Notes: a model not told the origin generated them from the sequence alone. DNA of 64,000 nt from Aquisphaera giovannonii (GCF_008087625.1 NZ_CP042997.1:3348001-3412000); one strand, 5' to 3'. Shown: positions 1 through 7,705, counted from the first letter of the stretch. Numbers and translations: made by a program.

Positions 1-2
1 AC

Positions 3-914
3 ATCCCGCGCATCTACTCCGACTGGGAAGAGCTGATCTCGGACCATGAGATCGACGCCGTCCTGATCGGCGCCTGGCCCTACCTGCATTGCCCGGTGAC
101 GCTCGCGGCGCTGGATGCCGGCAAGCACGTGCTGACCCAGGCCCGGATGGCGATGAACGCCCGAGAGTCCCAGCGGATGCTCGATAAGGCCAAGGAGCAT
201 CCCAGCCTGACGGCCATGATCGTCCCCACCCCCTTCGGACTCTCGGGCGAATCGCACCTGCGTTCGTTGATCGCCGATGGTTTCCTCGGCGACCTGCGTG
301 AGCTCCGCGTCGACAGCTTCAGCGGCGACCTTGCGGCCCCCGAATCGCCGATGACCTGGCGCCAGATGACTCGCTATTCGGGGTTCAACATGCTGACGCT
401 CGGCGTCGTCTATGAGGCCGTCCTGCGATGGGCCCCGCCGGCCGATCGAGTGATGGCGTACGCCTCCAAGCAGGTGGAGCGGAGGCTCGACCCGGAGCTG
501 GGCAAAGTGGCGAGAGTGGGCACCCCCGACAGCATCCAGGTCCTGACGACCCAGGAGGGCGGGTCCGTCGGGGTCTATCGCCTGAGCGGCCTGACGCGAC
601 ACGAGCGGAAGATGACCGTCACGCTGGTGGGCAGCGACGGCACGCTGGTCTACGATCTCCTCCGCGACGAGATCCGAGGCGCCCGCTCGACCGAGCATGA
701 ACTGCGGCCCTTGCCCATCCCGCCGGATATCCGCGGCCGCTGGCGCGTCGAGGAGGACTTCGTGGCGGCCATCCGCGGCGAGCGTCCCGTGACGCACACG
801 GACTTCGCCACGGGTGCTCGATACATGCAATTCACCGAGGCCGTCGCCCGCAGCTCCCGCCACCAGGTCCCCGTCCGGCTTCCTCTCCAGGAGTTTTCCA
901 ACCCCAGCCTGTAG
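3..914 (+). CDS. Gfo/Idh/MocA-family oxidoreductase, 5' truncated
   Basis: The open frame runs in from the left edge and stops at 912-914. The visible part contains the end of the Rossmann domain: DAVLIGAWPYLH followed by ALDAGKHVLTQ matches the family's 'P..LH...AL.AGKHV..EKP' region, where the sugar-dehydrogenase EKP lysine is here TQA. That substitution suggests this member may not be a typical dehydrogenase. The remainder is the alpha/beta C-terminal domain ending in a conserved 'DFATGARYMQFTEAV' stretch. The family acts in the cytoplasm or, in planctomycetes, is often secreted; the N-terminus needed to decide is outside the window. It reads toward the tRNA-Gln gene 119 bp downstream. The family is confident; the substrate is unknown. 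Confidence 0.85.
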   Translation: MPRIYSDWEELISDHEIDAVLIGAWPYLHCPVTLAALDAGKHVLTQARMAMNARESQRMLDKAKEHPSLTAMIVPTPFGLSGESHLRSLIADGFLGDLRELRVDSFSGDLAAPESPMTWRQMTRYSGFNMLTLGVVYEAVLRWAPPADRVMAYASKQVERRLDPELGKVARVGTPDSIQVLTTQEGGSVGVYRLSGLTRHERKMTVTLVGSDGTLVYDLLRDEIRGARSTEHELRPLPIPPDIRGRWRVEEDFVAAIRGERPVTHTDFATGARYMQFTEAVARSSRHQVPVRLPLQEFSNPSL

Positions 915-1033
915 CCATCTCATCCCAACTCGAACCGCCGAGGCCGGTACCGCTGATCCTGATCGACCTTGAAAGCAACGGCCGAAGGTCGTACCATGAT
1001 CCGGGTGGCCGCGATTGGCCAACGACCTATCCT

Positions 1034-1104
1034 TGGGGATTGGTGTAACGGTAGCACGACTGACTCTGGATCAGTTAGTCTAGGTTCGAATCCTAGATCC
1101 CCAG
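1034..1104 (+). tRNA. tRNA-Gln (anticodon CTG)
   Basis: A complete cloverleaf can be folded. The acceptor stem TGGGGAT pairs with ATCCCCA and is followed by discriminator G. The anticodon arm is ACTGA-CTCTGGA-TCAGT with CTG at the anticodon, and the T arm is CTAGG-TTCGAAT-CCTAG. A 5' U1-A72 pair is typical of bacterial tRNA-Gln. CCA is not encoded. Bases from 1054 onward are shared with the right end of the mobile element, so the 3' two-thirds of the functional tRNA was supplied by the integrated element. Confidence 0.96.
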
Positions 1105-1106
1105 CT
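1054..1106 (+). repeat. attL: 53-bp direct repeat within tRNA-Gln
   Basis: The sequence from GCACGACTGACTC to CCCCAGCT recurs at 16054-16106 with a single difference (C1087 against G16087). The repeat covers the anticodon arm, T arm and 3' acceptor strand, the usual attachment segment for tyrosine integrases that target tRNA genes. The integrase gene ends 82 bp to the right. Confidence 0.93.
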
Positions 1107-1111
1107 TGGCT

Positions 1112-1138
1112 AAAAACCCTGCGAAAGCGGGGTTTTTT
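1112..1138 (+). terminator. Rho-independent terminator after tRNA-Gln
   Basis: AAAAACCC (1112-1119) pairs with GGGTTTTT (1130-1137) around a short GCGAAAGC-type loop, followed by T residues. The mirrored A-tract makes it usable from both sides, so it may also end the leftward integrase transcript. It lies inside the element, which therefore brought a replacement terminator for the tRNA. Confidence 0.85.
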
Positions 1139-1187
1139 GTTGCGCCGCAAGGATTTGCGTCGTACGCTACAAACCCCGATTAATGAC

Positions 1188-2552
1188 TCACGACGACTTC
1201 CGTTGCACTCGCTTGCCTCTGGTCGGTGCAACGGATGGTGCAACGGACGGGGCTGCCGGTGCAACGGACGGGGCTGCCGGTGCAACGGACGGCATGGCTT
1301 CGATTGCTGCCCGCATGTCGGCAACGCGAACGTCCGTGTAGATGTTGCTGGTGAGCTTCGGGTCGGAATGCCTCATGAGGCGCTGGGCAACCGTCAGGGG
1401 GACGCCGGAGGCCGCCAGGAGCGTCCCGAACGTCGTCCGCAGCGAATGCAGGTCCACGCGCCGGCCCCGGTCGTCTTCCAGGGGGATGCCGGCCCGCTTG
1501 CGATCGGCATGGAAACGCCTGATCAGGTCCGCGGGGATGTTGAAGACGGCATCGGCCGGCCGCCTGCCATCCACGCGACGACGAAGCATCGCGATCAGGT
1601 CGGCTCGCAGGGGCAGGATGGCCCCTTGCTTGTTCTTCGTCGTCCCGGCCCGGAGCGACATGCCGGGACTCTCGCCGTCAAGGTCCAGGTCGGCAACCCT
1701 CAAGAGCCGGGCCTCGTTGACGCGCAGGCCGGTCCCCGCGAGGAAGAGATACAGGTCGGCCCGATCCGCCCCGGTCATACGCTCGGCCGGTCGCCCGCCC
1801 TCCACCTTGCCGGCCGACTTTAGGGGCCGCCTCGCCGGCGCCTGCTGGGCGGCTGCCATCAGCTTCCCAAGCTCATCAGGAGTCAGGGCCCGCCGAGGCC
1901 GCCGCGGGTCGGCCTTCTCGCTCGCCTTGGGCAGCCTAGCGAACGGATTGCCGGCCAGCCGCCCAGCCGTGGCGAGCCAGGAGCAGAAGCCGGAGGCCGC
2001 CACACGGTAGGCATTCCGGGATCGGGCGGAGCGTTTCTTGAGGGCCTCGCCGGCTAGCCAAAGCTCCAGCCGATCCCGCTTCAGGTCGGCAAGGGCGGAC
2101 CATCCCAGGGCGTCCCGCAGGCGCTCCAGGTATCCCCTCGTGTTCGTCCGGTGCATCGCGTTGCCGGTCAGCGTCGAAACGTAATCGTCGATGTGCTGGT
2201 CGATGCCGACCCTCCGGGCGGTGTCGGCTCGCCGGTCTTCTTCCGGCGTGACAACCTCGGCGCGTATCCGGTCGGCCCGCTTCTCCAGGTTGGCGAGGAA
2301 GTGCTCGGCCGCGGATTTGTCCTGGCACTTGGTCGGCACAACCTTCACCGTGCCGTCATGGTCCCGATACTTGGCGAAGTAGGTCGATGACTCCTGCCGG
2401 ATGGCCTGCCGTCCGTCCGGAAGCGTCACGACGGGGGCCATGGCCCGCTTGCCCTTGCCGTCCCATCGCGCGACCAGCCGGCCGCCTTGCGTGGAGATCT
2501 TCGCGCCCGCCGGAACGGGCCTCGTGGTCGTCTTCCGGAACACTGATCCCAT
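1188..2552 (-). CDS. int: Tyrosine recombinase / site-specific integrase
   Basis: This 454-residue protein catalyses integration and, with a directionality factor, excision at the tRNA-Gln site. The C-terminal catalytic domain has the full set of residues: Arg277 in GTGLRVNEARLL, Lys near TTKNKQG (306-308), His369/Arg372 in LHSLRTTFG, His395 in MRHSDP and the nucleophile Tyr405 in NIYTD. Residues ~118-205 form the core-binding (SAM-like) domain and the N-terminal ~100 residues an arm-binding-like region. The last 34 residues after the catalytic core are a repetitive PSVAPAA tail, encoded over a 21-bp DNA repeat that looks like integrase binding sites. Orientation and position beside attL fit an element integrase. 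The start ATG at 2552 gives the expected length. Confidence 0.95.
   Translation of the reverse strand: MGSVFRKTTTRPVPAGAKISTQGGRLVARWDGKGKRAMAPVVTLPDGRQAIRQESSTYFAKYRDHDGTVKVVPTKCQDKSAAEHFLANLEKRADRIRAEVVTPEEDRRADTARRVGIDQHIDDYVSTLTGNAMHRTNTRGYLERLRDALGWSALADLKRDRLELWLAGEALKKRSARSRNAYRVAASGFCSWLATAGRLAGNPFARLPKASEKADPRRPRRALTPDELGKLMAAAQQAPARRPLKSAGKVEGGRPAERMTGADRADLYLFLAGTGLRVNEARLLRVADLDLDGESPGMSLRAGTTKNKQGAILPLRADLIAMLRRRVDGRRPADAVFNIPADLIRRFHADRKRAGIPLEDDRGRRVDLHSLRTTFGTLLAASGVPLTVAQRLMRHSDPKLTSNIYTDVRVADMRAAIEAMPSVAPAAPSVAPAAPSVAPSVAPTRGKRVQRKSS
1199..1289. repeat. GTGCAAC repeat cluster near attL (putative integrase arm sites)
   Basis: GGTGCAACGGA occurs at 1225-1235, 1237-1247, 1258-1268 and 1279-1289 (steps of 12, 21 and 21 bp), with an inverted copy at 1199-1208. 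Further copies lie at 2655-2664 and, at the other end, 15983-15991 and 15995-16002. The cluster is inside the 3' end of int. Tandem sites near both att ends are what arm-type integrase sites look like; the assignment is inference. Confidence 0.65.
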
Positions 2553-2782
2553 TGCGTCCTCCGATCGCGGGGCAGGGGATGCCAGCCACCCAATGCGGCG
2601 GGCCGGCCATCATCCTACGCCATGCATGGGATTCGAACAAGATCAGTGCGTCTAGGTGCAACGAACAGGCGCGGGGCGATCGATAGGGGAAAGAGAAGGG
2701 GCCGGGCTAGCGGGGGAGATCCCCACCAACCCGGCCCGGCGAAATTCGAGGGAGGCAGCCGCCCAAGGAGGGGCGGAGCCTA

Positions 2783-3178
2783 TCAACCGTTGATCGAGAG
2801 AGTCAGCCGGTGACTGATGCCGTTGTCCGCGGCCGTGTAAAAGGTGAATTCCGCCCAGCCGAGTTCCCGCGAAGCGTCCATGCTCCCGAACAGAACGTCG
2901 TCCCGACTCTCCAGGAACCGCAAGAGGTCGTTGCGAAGACTCCGATTCAGGTCTAGGTTTTCGCGGGGCCACCCCATCCCGTAATGCGAGCGGAGGCATT
3001 CCCCGTAGTTGCGCGAGATCAGGGATATCTCCTCCGGGGTCAGCAGGGCGGCAAGCTCCTCGATCGAGCGCGGGGGCCGCCCCTCCTCTTGGGTGGCTGC
3101 CGCCGCGGGCTTCGTATAGGCGGGCTTGGTCTGACGCTTCCGGGTTGCCTTGCTCTTGCTGGTCGTCATCGTGGCCAT
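2783..3178 (-). CDS. Hypothetical element protein with basic N-terminus
   Basis: A 131-residue protein I do not recognise. The first ~30 residues are Lys/Arg/Thr-rich and low in complexity (TSKSKATRKRQTK), likely disordered or nucleic-acid binding. An alpha-helical acidic segment follows (SIEELAALLTPEEISLISRNYG), then a C-terminal part with alternating polar and aromatic residues (WAEFTFYTA). No signal peptide or membrane segment. One copy of the dispersed AGCCRCCCA repeat falls inside the coding sequence (3090-3098). It lies upstream of int on the same strand, separated by 230 bp containing two more repeats (2584, 2757). It may be a regulator or a cargo protein. Confidence 0.6.
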   Translation of the reverse strand: MATMTTSKSKATRKRQTKPAYTKPAAAATQEEGRPPRSIEELAALLTPEEISLISRNYGECLRSHYGMGWPRENLDLNRSLRNDLLRFLESRDDVLFGSMDASRELGWAEFTFYTAADNGISHRLTLSING

Positions 3179-3409
3179 GATGCTTCCCCGTCGCCGGGCT
3201 CCATTCGGTTGCGGTCGCAGGAGTCGGACTTGAGCGAACCGAGGGTCACACTACAGGGTTTTAGTCATCTGGTCAACCGGATTACTGAAAGATTCCTCAG
3301 AATCGGCTTTCGGTCGGCTAGAATACATGGTGATGGGACAGGCGTAGGTCGCCGGCCCTAGCCCCAACGTCGGGACGGGATGACCAACCCCCTCGGAGCG
3401 AATTCGACC

Positions 3410-3610
3410 ATGGCACGCCCCAAGAGCAGCCGGAACGATGTGCAGGTCAAGATAGACGCCAACGTGGCGCAGACGGCGAAGATCGTGGCCGCCTACCGTG
3501 ACACAACGGTTGCCGAACTGGTCAGCGAAATACTTCGCCCGATCCTTGAGCAGATGGAGCAAGAGGAAATCGCTAGGCGAGCCGCCGGGACAGCCGCCCA
3601 AGGCGAGTAG
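3410..3610 (+). CDS. Small ribbon-helix-helix-like protein
   Basis: A 66-residue protein beginning MARPKSSRNDVQVKID. The pattern of a short beta strand (VQVKIDANV) followed by two helices (AQTAKIVAAYRD, TVAELVSEILRPILEQ) is that of CopG/Arc-type ribbon-helix-helix DNA-binding proteins. I chose ATG 3410 because GGAG lies 11 bp upstream; an in-frame ATG at 3380 would add ten residues without a better site. It is one of only two genes on the plus strand within the element and points toward the HEPN cassette, convergent with it. A local repressor role is plausible but not shown. Confidence 0.6.
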   Translation: MARPKSSRNDVQVKIDANVAQTAKIVAAYRDTTVAELVSEILRPILEQMEQEEIARRAAGTAAQGE

Positions 3611-3682
3611 CCCAGAGGGATGCCGAGCCGGCCGTTGCTGCCGTACGCGCTGTTGGGCCTTCGGGCGAAGAGTTGCCACGGC

Positions 3683-4126
3683 TCAAACGACGTGCAGCCT
3701 AAGTATGTTGCGGGCGTAATTCTTCATCGCATCAATGGTTGCCGATTTTACAAGTCTATTCATTAACAAGTCATCGAATGCCTCGATAACTTTCCTGGCT
3801 TCTAAGCAGGCGATTTCGGCCTCGCTCAAAGTTTCTGTTGCACTGTCGCCCATGCGGTAGTCGGCGCGTAACCTTCTACTGTGAAGCTGACCCAAAACCC
3901 TCTCCGCGTCCCGAAGGCCATCATCCTTCGAAGACGCCAGGCATTTTCTTAGAGTGCAATGCGCCGCGCCTCCCTCCCCCACGCGAATACCGATTTCGTC
4001 GAGAGTTTTCGTCCCAACATTGAAGGCAGCATAGTATGCACGGCCAATTGTGCTCCTGAATGACGAAGGCGACGCATGATTATTCTTTAAGATGAGGGCG
4101 AGATCGAGGAACTGCCTCGGATCCAC
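3683..4126 (-). CDS. HEPN-domain protein (UPF0332-like), third gene of cargo cassette
   Basis: A 147-residue all-helical protein. RSTIGRAYYAAFN near residues 24-36 matches the 'AYYA.F' hallmark of HEPN domains, and LHSRRLRADYRMGD near 81-94 matches the 'R..ADY' segment of UPF0332-type members; the helix with EARKVIEAFDDL follows. HEPN proteins commonly act as RNases or as partners in toxin-antitoxin, abortive infection and other defence systems. The classical R-x4-6-H ribonuclease motif is not at its usual place; the only candidate is RNILRLH at the extreme C-terminus, so activity is uncertain. The start is GTG 4126 with GGAGG six bases upstream. The gene follows its neighbour by 11 bp and is clearly lower in GC than the element backbone. 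Confidence 0.75.
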   Translation of the reverse strand: MDPRQFLDLALILKNNHASPSSFRSTIGRAYYAAFNVGTKTLDEIGIRVGEGGAAHCTLRKCLASSKDDGLRDAERVLGQLHSRRLRADYRMGDSATETLSEAEIACLEARKVIEAFDDLLMNRLVKSATIDAMKNYARNILRLHVV

Positions 4127-4137
4127 AACAGCCTCCG

Positions 4138-4608
4138 TCAGACGGCATGATATACAACCGCAATATGGTCAAGCTTTTCTTGTTCAATGATTTTTCGCAG
4201 GTGTCCCGAAAGTGCTAGCCCATTTTCTAAGAGCGATTCAGGAGTGCCGATAGCCTTGATGTGGATTGCAAGGTACCCATCCTCGGGCCCCGACTCCTGG
4301 ACAACCTCGTATTCGGGCATTCCGACAAGGTGGAAGTAAGATGGAATGACAGCTTGAACCTTAATGACATCGGCAATGATGTTCATTTTTTCGCAAAATG
4401 CGAATGCTGCTCCTGTCAATCCAGATATGGCGGAACGCGCGATGGGACATGTTGCTATCTCCGACGCCTTCAGGCAAGTTTGTATTGCCTGGGGAAGAAA
4501 GTCTTGAGGAACATACGCGCGGGGACTCATCATTGCTTCAAAGAGAAGAGTCCGCCACGACCCCCCTGACTTGACGGCACGCGCGCTGAAGGCGGAAGCC
4601 AAACTCAT
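4138..4608 (-). CDS. Unknown protein, middle gene of cargo cassette
   Basis: A 156-residue protein with no family I recognise. Its N-terminal half is Ala/Ser-rich and helical with several Cys (TCLKASEIATCPIARSAIS). The C-terminal half looks like a small alpha/beta domain (DGYLAIHIKAIGTPESLLENG, then DHIAVVYHAV). No signal peptide or membrane helix is evident. ATG 4608 follows AGGTGAT directly and lies immediately after the TGA of the DUF6941 gene; GTG 4614 would overlap that stop. Either way the two genes are translationally coupled. Low GC and rare-codon-rich composition are shared with both neighbours, so the three genes probably moved together. Confidence 0.65.
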   Translation of the reverse strand: MSLASAFSARAVKSGGSWRTLLFEAMMSPRAYVPQDFLPQAIQTCLKASEIATCPIARSAISGLTGAAFAFCEKMNIIADVIKVQAVIPSYFHLVGMPEYEVVQESGPEDGYLAIHIKAIGTPESLLENGLALSGHLRKIIEQEKLDHIAVVYHAV

Positions 4609-4610
4609 TA

Positions 4611-5054
4611 TCACCTCGGCTGGTTAGAGTTGAGGCCGCCCGCAACCGAATCGACACTTTCGATTTTTATCGGCAATCGGGCTGCCTCTTCGTCGTTTAT
4701 CCGCACGATTAGCCAGTGAATGCCCCAGGCTTGGAATAGGCAATTCTGGATCAGAACTATCAATCCTCCGGCCGCCGGAAGATTCGGATCGCGCGGGGAG
4801 CCGGCCGTTAGGCTTCCGCTAGTCCGGGCGTAGTCTAAAGATTTGCCATCCGGATCTATGATCGACACATCGAAATTAATTTGATTGTTATACTCAACTT
4901 CGTCATATTGTATTTTCCCCACAACGTAGAAGCTGGGGACCAGAATGGGCAAGGAGGCCGTAAGGAAGGCATCAAAGTCGGCCCCCATTATGTACAATTG
5001 GCCAGTAGGACCTATCTCGGCATAGGTGGCCAGCAGAAGAAACTTTACCTTCAT
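4611..5054 (-). CDS. DUF6941-family-like protein, first gene of cargo cassette
   Basis: A 147-residue protein opening MKVKFLLLATYAEIGPTGQLYIMGA, which resembles the start of DUF6941 proteins ('MKVK..L.DYA..s.dGKLnilG.fd'). It continues as a beta-rich domain with a Gly/Pro loop (GKSLDYARTSGSLTAG) and a C-terminal strand IHWLIVRINDEEAARLPI. The function of the family is unknown to me. The start is ATG 5054, preceded by GGGGGAATGC; the open frame extends much further upstream, but that part is the reverse complement of non-coding and tape-measure sequence with unlike composition. A good sigma-70-type promoter sits 46 bp upstream, making this the first gene of a DUF6941-unknown-HEPN operon. Confidence 0.7.
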   Translation of the reverse strand: MKVKFLLLATYAEIGPTGQLYIMGADFDAFLTASLPILVPSFYVVGKIQYDEVEYNNQINFDVSIIDPDGKSLDYARTSGSLTAGSPRDPNLPAAGGLIVLIQNCLFQAWGIHWLIVRINDEEAARLPIKIESVDSVAGGLNSNQPR

Positions 5055-5099
5055 GCATTCCCCCAGGCATGCCCCCAGCCTTCTACTTTGGCGCGAAGA

Positions 5100-5128
5100 A
5101 TTATAGACTCTCAGACGCTTGAGGTCAG
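5100..5128 (-). promoter_or_regulatory. Sigma-70-type promoter of the three-gene cargo cassette
   Basis: Read on the minus strand: CTGACC (-35, 5123-5128), a 17-bp spacer, then a perfect TATAAT (-10, 5100-5105). Transcription would start near 5093, giving a leader of about 40 nt before ATG 5054. Its presence shows that the cassette is expressed independently of the phage-type genes upstream. Confidence 0.6.
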
Positions 5129-5380
5129 CCGGATTTCCAAGAGTTGGCCTAGATAGGCGTAAAGCAAACTCAATTCTGGTATTTTGAGGCGAAAATGGGC
5201 CGTCGAATGCACAAGCCTCCAAGCCCACCGCAGGCCATGCTTCCCTTTGCCATTCGAAGTTCGGATCGAGGCCAGAAGGCCAGACGCCCCCTCCCGGTCT
5301 CCATATAACGTACCCAATGCGCCGACCGCCTTCCAGCCGCCGCAGGCCCGCAGTGCTCCGCAGGCCCGCAGGCTCGCCGG
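5129..5380. other. Non-coding junction between cargo cassette and tape-measure gene
   Basis: No supportable gene. Near the tape-measure stop, CGCAGGCCCGCAG occurs twice (about 5339-5351 and 5357-5369). GC content drops from the tape-measure side toward the cassette side, so this is the likely insertion boundary of the cassette. Confidence 0.4.
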
Positions 5381-6964
5381 CTAGACCATGGCGTCCAGGG
5401 TGATCAGGTCGGCCGGCTGGGAGAGGTTCGCGGCCAGCTTTTGCACGGCCTGCGCCAGCTTGTTCACGCCGCTGGCGGTCGCGTTCGTGTTCTTGGCGAT
5501 CTGATCCTGCGTCTTGCCGGAGGGGTCGCCGAACTTCGACCGCAGGGTGATCGAGGCCGCCTCGGCGGAGCCGGCCAGTGCCGCCGCGGAGAAGGCTTTC
5601 CCCTCGCGGGGGGCCTTCGCCGCCTTGTCCGCCTTCTCTTTGCCGCCCGCGATCCCAAGTTTTGAGAAATCGACTCCCGCGGGCCTGGCGAGATCCTTGC
5701 GAAGCGCGTCGATCTTGGCCCGCGCGTCGTCGAAAGCCTTGTTCACGGCATTGGATGCGTCGGGCGCGAGCGACATTTTCTCGAATTCCTTCCGCTGGGC
5801 ATCGGCCGTGGCCTTGAAGGAATCCGCCCATCGCTTCATCTCGGGATCGCCCATGCCGCCGAGGCGACGGCCGGCGTTGGGGTCCGCGAACGCGCCCAGA
5901 TTCTTCCCGTCGAAGACGCGCGAGAAATCGCCCATCGCCATCGAGATCAGGGGCTTGAGGGTCGATAGCCGGTCGATGATCTCGCCCACGCCTTCGGTGA
6001 TCGAGGCCTGCGCCAGCTTCCAGTCACGCGCGATGGTCTGGAATGCGTCCGCCACGCCGCCGGCCGTCCTTTGCAGCCACCCCATGGACTCGGCCGCCTG
6101 CCCCGCGCCGCCCACGGTCCCAGCCGCCCAATCGAGGGCCGCCGCCTTGTTCCCCTGCCACGCGAGGTTCAACGCCTCGATGGCCACGTTGATTTCACCC
6201 AGGCCCTTGCCGACGATGGGCAGCAACGTCTCGCCGATCGAGGCCGCGAGGTTGCCGACCCTCCCCGTGGCCTCCCGGCTGGCGTTGGCGAAGCCATCGG
6301 CCGTCTTGGCTAGGTCGCCCTGCGCGTCGGATAGCCCCTTCATGATGATCGCGGCCCGCGCGGCAACCTTCGCTTGGTTGGATAGCTCCTGGCCGCTCTT
6401 GACCAGCCCCATGGCGAGGGCTTGGGCCTTCACCATGTCCTCGTTCATCAGAATGCCGAGATCCTTGAGCGGCTCGCTCTCGCCGGACAGGCCCGACCGG
6501 AGCTTGCCGAACGCCTGATCGAACGGCAGGTTGAAAAAGGAGCTAGCATCGGCCGAGAGCTTGACGAACTGGCTGGCGAGGTCGGCCGCATCGCCCTGGC
6601 TGAAGCCGGCCCCCTTGAACAGCCCACCCAATCGACCGGACGCATCGAGAAACTCACTCTTCGACACGCCGAACGCCTCGGCCATCTTGTTCGAGTCGGC
6701 GATGATCTTCGCGGACGCGCCTCCAAAGATGGCCTGCGTCTTGTTCATATTCTCATTCAAATCGCTCGCGGCAGCGATCATCTTGCCGAAGCCGATGGCC
6801 GAGGCCGCGCCGAACGCCGCCGTGAAGGCCCCGGCGACGAGCGTGCCGGTCCCGGTGGCACTCTTCTCGAAGCTCTGGAGCGACCGCTGGGCGGAGGCGA
6901 GGCCGGATTTGAATTTCTCCGTGCTGGCGGTCATGGCGATCGAGATCTTTCCAACTAAGGCCAT
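5381..6964 (-). CDS. Phage tail tape-measure protein (short)
   Basis: A 527-residue protein. Residues ~1-45 (MALVGKISIAMTAS..KFKSGLASAQRSL) and the following glycine/alanine-rich hydrophobic stretch lead into the canonical tape-measure core: LNENMNKTQAIFGGAS, AEAFGVSKSEFLDASGRLG, then LRSGLSGESEPLKDLGILM. These are diagnostic of TMPs, which set tail length and thread through the tail tube. ATG 6964 has AAGGAA eight bases upstream, so the 27-residue extension from an earlier ATG was not used. The C-terminal ~130 residues are Lys/Ala-rich helices. The length is short for a siphophage; no tail-tube, chaperone or baseplate genes are adjacent, which is unusual. Confidence 0.85.
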   Translation of the reverse strand: MALVGKISIAMTASTEKFKSGLASAQRSLQSFEKSATGTGTLVAGAFTAAFGAASAIGFGKMIAAASDLNENMNKTQAIFGGASAKIIADSNKMAEAFGVSKSEFLDASGRLGGLFKGAGFSQGDAADLASQFVKLSADASSFFNLPFDQAFGKLRSGLSGESEPLKDLGILMNEDMVKAQALAMGLVKSGQELSNQAKVAARAAIIMKGLSDAQGDLAKTADGFANASREATGRVGNLAASIGETLLPIVGKGLGEINVAIEALNLAWQGNKAAALDWAAGTVGGAGQAAESMGWLQRTAGGVADAFQTIARDWKLAQASITEGVGEIIDRLSTLKPLISMAMGDFSRVFDGKNLGAFADPNAGRRLGGMGDPEMKRWADSFKATADAQRKEFEKMSLAPDASNAVNKAFDDARAKIDALRKDLARPAGVDFSKLGIAGGKEKADKAAKAPREGKAFSAAALAGSAEAASITLRSKFGDPSGKTQDQIAKNTNATASGVNKLAQAVQKLAANLSQPADLITLDAMV

Positions 6965-7035
6965 CGCTGATTTCCTTGATATGTTCGAGTGCAAATGAAC
7001 GAGGCTTTGTTTCATCCCCCGGCAGACGGAAGGCC

Positions 7036-7074
7036 AGCCACCCAAGGGCAGGGCTGCCCCTCGATTGGGCGGCT
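7036..7074. repeat. Paired AGCCRCCCA hairpin repeats, intergenic
   Basis: AGCCACCCA (7036-7044) faces TGGGCGGCT (7066-7074) between the tape-measure gene and the gene at 7090, with an inner GGGCAG/CTGCCC stem. The whole stretch can fold as one long hairpin. It is one of 19 sites in the element: 1846, 1957, 2584, 2757, 3090, 3592, 7036, 7066, 7706, 7724, 8888, 9347, 9358, 10098, 11439, 13687, 14092, 14832 and 15360 (start of the 9-mer on either strand; 7706 and 11439 differ by one base). Confidence 0.75.
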
Positions 7075-7089
7075 GGCGTTGGCCGGCGG

Positions 7090-7659
7090 TCAGGCATAGG
7101 TCGGGAAGATGTCGCCGGCGCGGGCCCGCGAGCTACGCAGGGCCGACAGATATCGCTCTCCCGCCTGCGTGAGCCGCGCCCCGGTGGCCAGCTTCACGAA
7201 GCCGCTCTTCAGTTCCTGGCACGCCCGCTCCTCGGGGAGGTCGAGCGCCACCCCTTTCCCGAAATGCGTGCTATTGAACATCAGGTGATCGCCGGTGACC
7301 GTCACCTTAATGCGAGGCTGGCCGTTGAACGGATCGGGAGGTGGCGTCGGCTTGACCGGGGGCCTCCTATCGGGAAGCGGCTCGGTCAACTGCGACGGGT
7401 CCACGATCTCGGCTGCGCCGTCCCTATGGAGATCGAGGGCCCGGAACTGGCTCGCGATGCCCTCCTGTCCGGCTACCAGGATGTGCCGATGGGCAACCAC
7501 GCCGTCGCGGAGCGCCTTGATTCTGATCGTGTACACAGCCCGCCCGGCCTCCGCCCACTGTTCGGCCAGCGTTTCGGGCACGGTCACAAGCTCGCCGGCC
7601 TCGCGAAGCTCGCCGTTGTGGATGAGGGCCTTGGTCAGTTTTACGGTCTCGATCGCCAT
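7090..7659 (-). CDS. Hypothetical phage-type protein between capsid and tape measure
   Basis: A 189-residue protein of unknown function. It opens METVKLTK-like (MAIETVKLTKALIHNGELRE) with a beta-rich first domain (VTVPETLAEQWAEAGRAV) resembling short phage head-completion or accessory proteins. A proline-rich linker (DRRPPVKPTPPPDPF) separates a second beta-rich domain with TVTGDHLMFNSTHFGKG. No membrane segment. Its place between major capsid and tape measure is where head-tail connector genes normally lie, so a structural role is likely; that is inference from position only. Hairpin repeats occupy the gaps on both sides. Confidence 0.6.
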   Translation of the reverse strand: MAIETVKLTKALIHNGELREAGELVTVPETLAEQWAEAGRAVYTIRIKALRDGVVAHRHILVAGQEGIASQFRALDLHRDGAAEIVDPSQLTEPLPDRRPPVKPTPPPDPFNGQPRIKVTVTGDHLMFNSTHFGKGVALDLPEERACQELKSGFVKLATGARLTQAGERYLSALRSSRARAGDIFPTYA

Positions 7660-7705
7660 GTGAAAACTCTCCGATGCTTCGGTTGGGAGGGAAGGCGGGG
7701 GAGGC

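Noticed and set aside
1225-1289. CRISPR-like array
   Set aside because: Only four 11-bp units with 12-21 bp steps, no unique spacers and no cas genes; better explained as protein-binding sites.
3683-4126. Catalytic HEPN RNase motif R-x5-H (RNILRLH)
   Set aside because: It lies at the extreme C-terminus rather than in the usual helix, so I do not claim ribonuclease activity from it.
5055-5831. N-terminal extension of the DUF6941 gene to 406 codons
   Set aside because: The upstream part is antisense to non-coding and tape-measure sequence with different composition; the promoter at 5100-5128 would lie inside it, and ATG 5054 matches the family start.
7036-7074. Classical rho-independent terminator at the paired hairpin repeats
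   Set aside because: No T-tract follows on either strand, and the same hairpins occur inside coding sequences.
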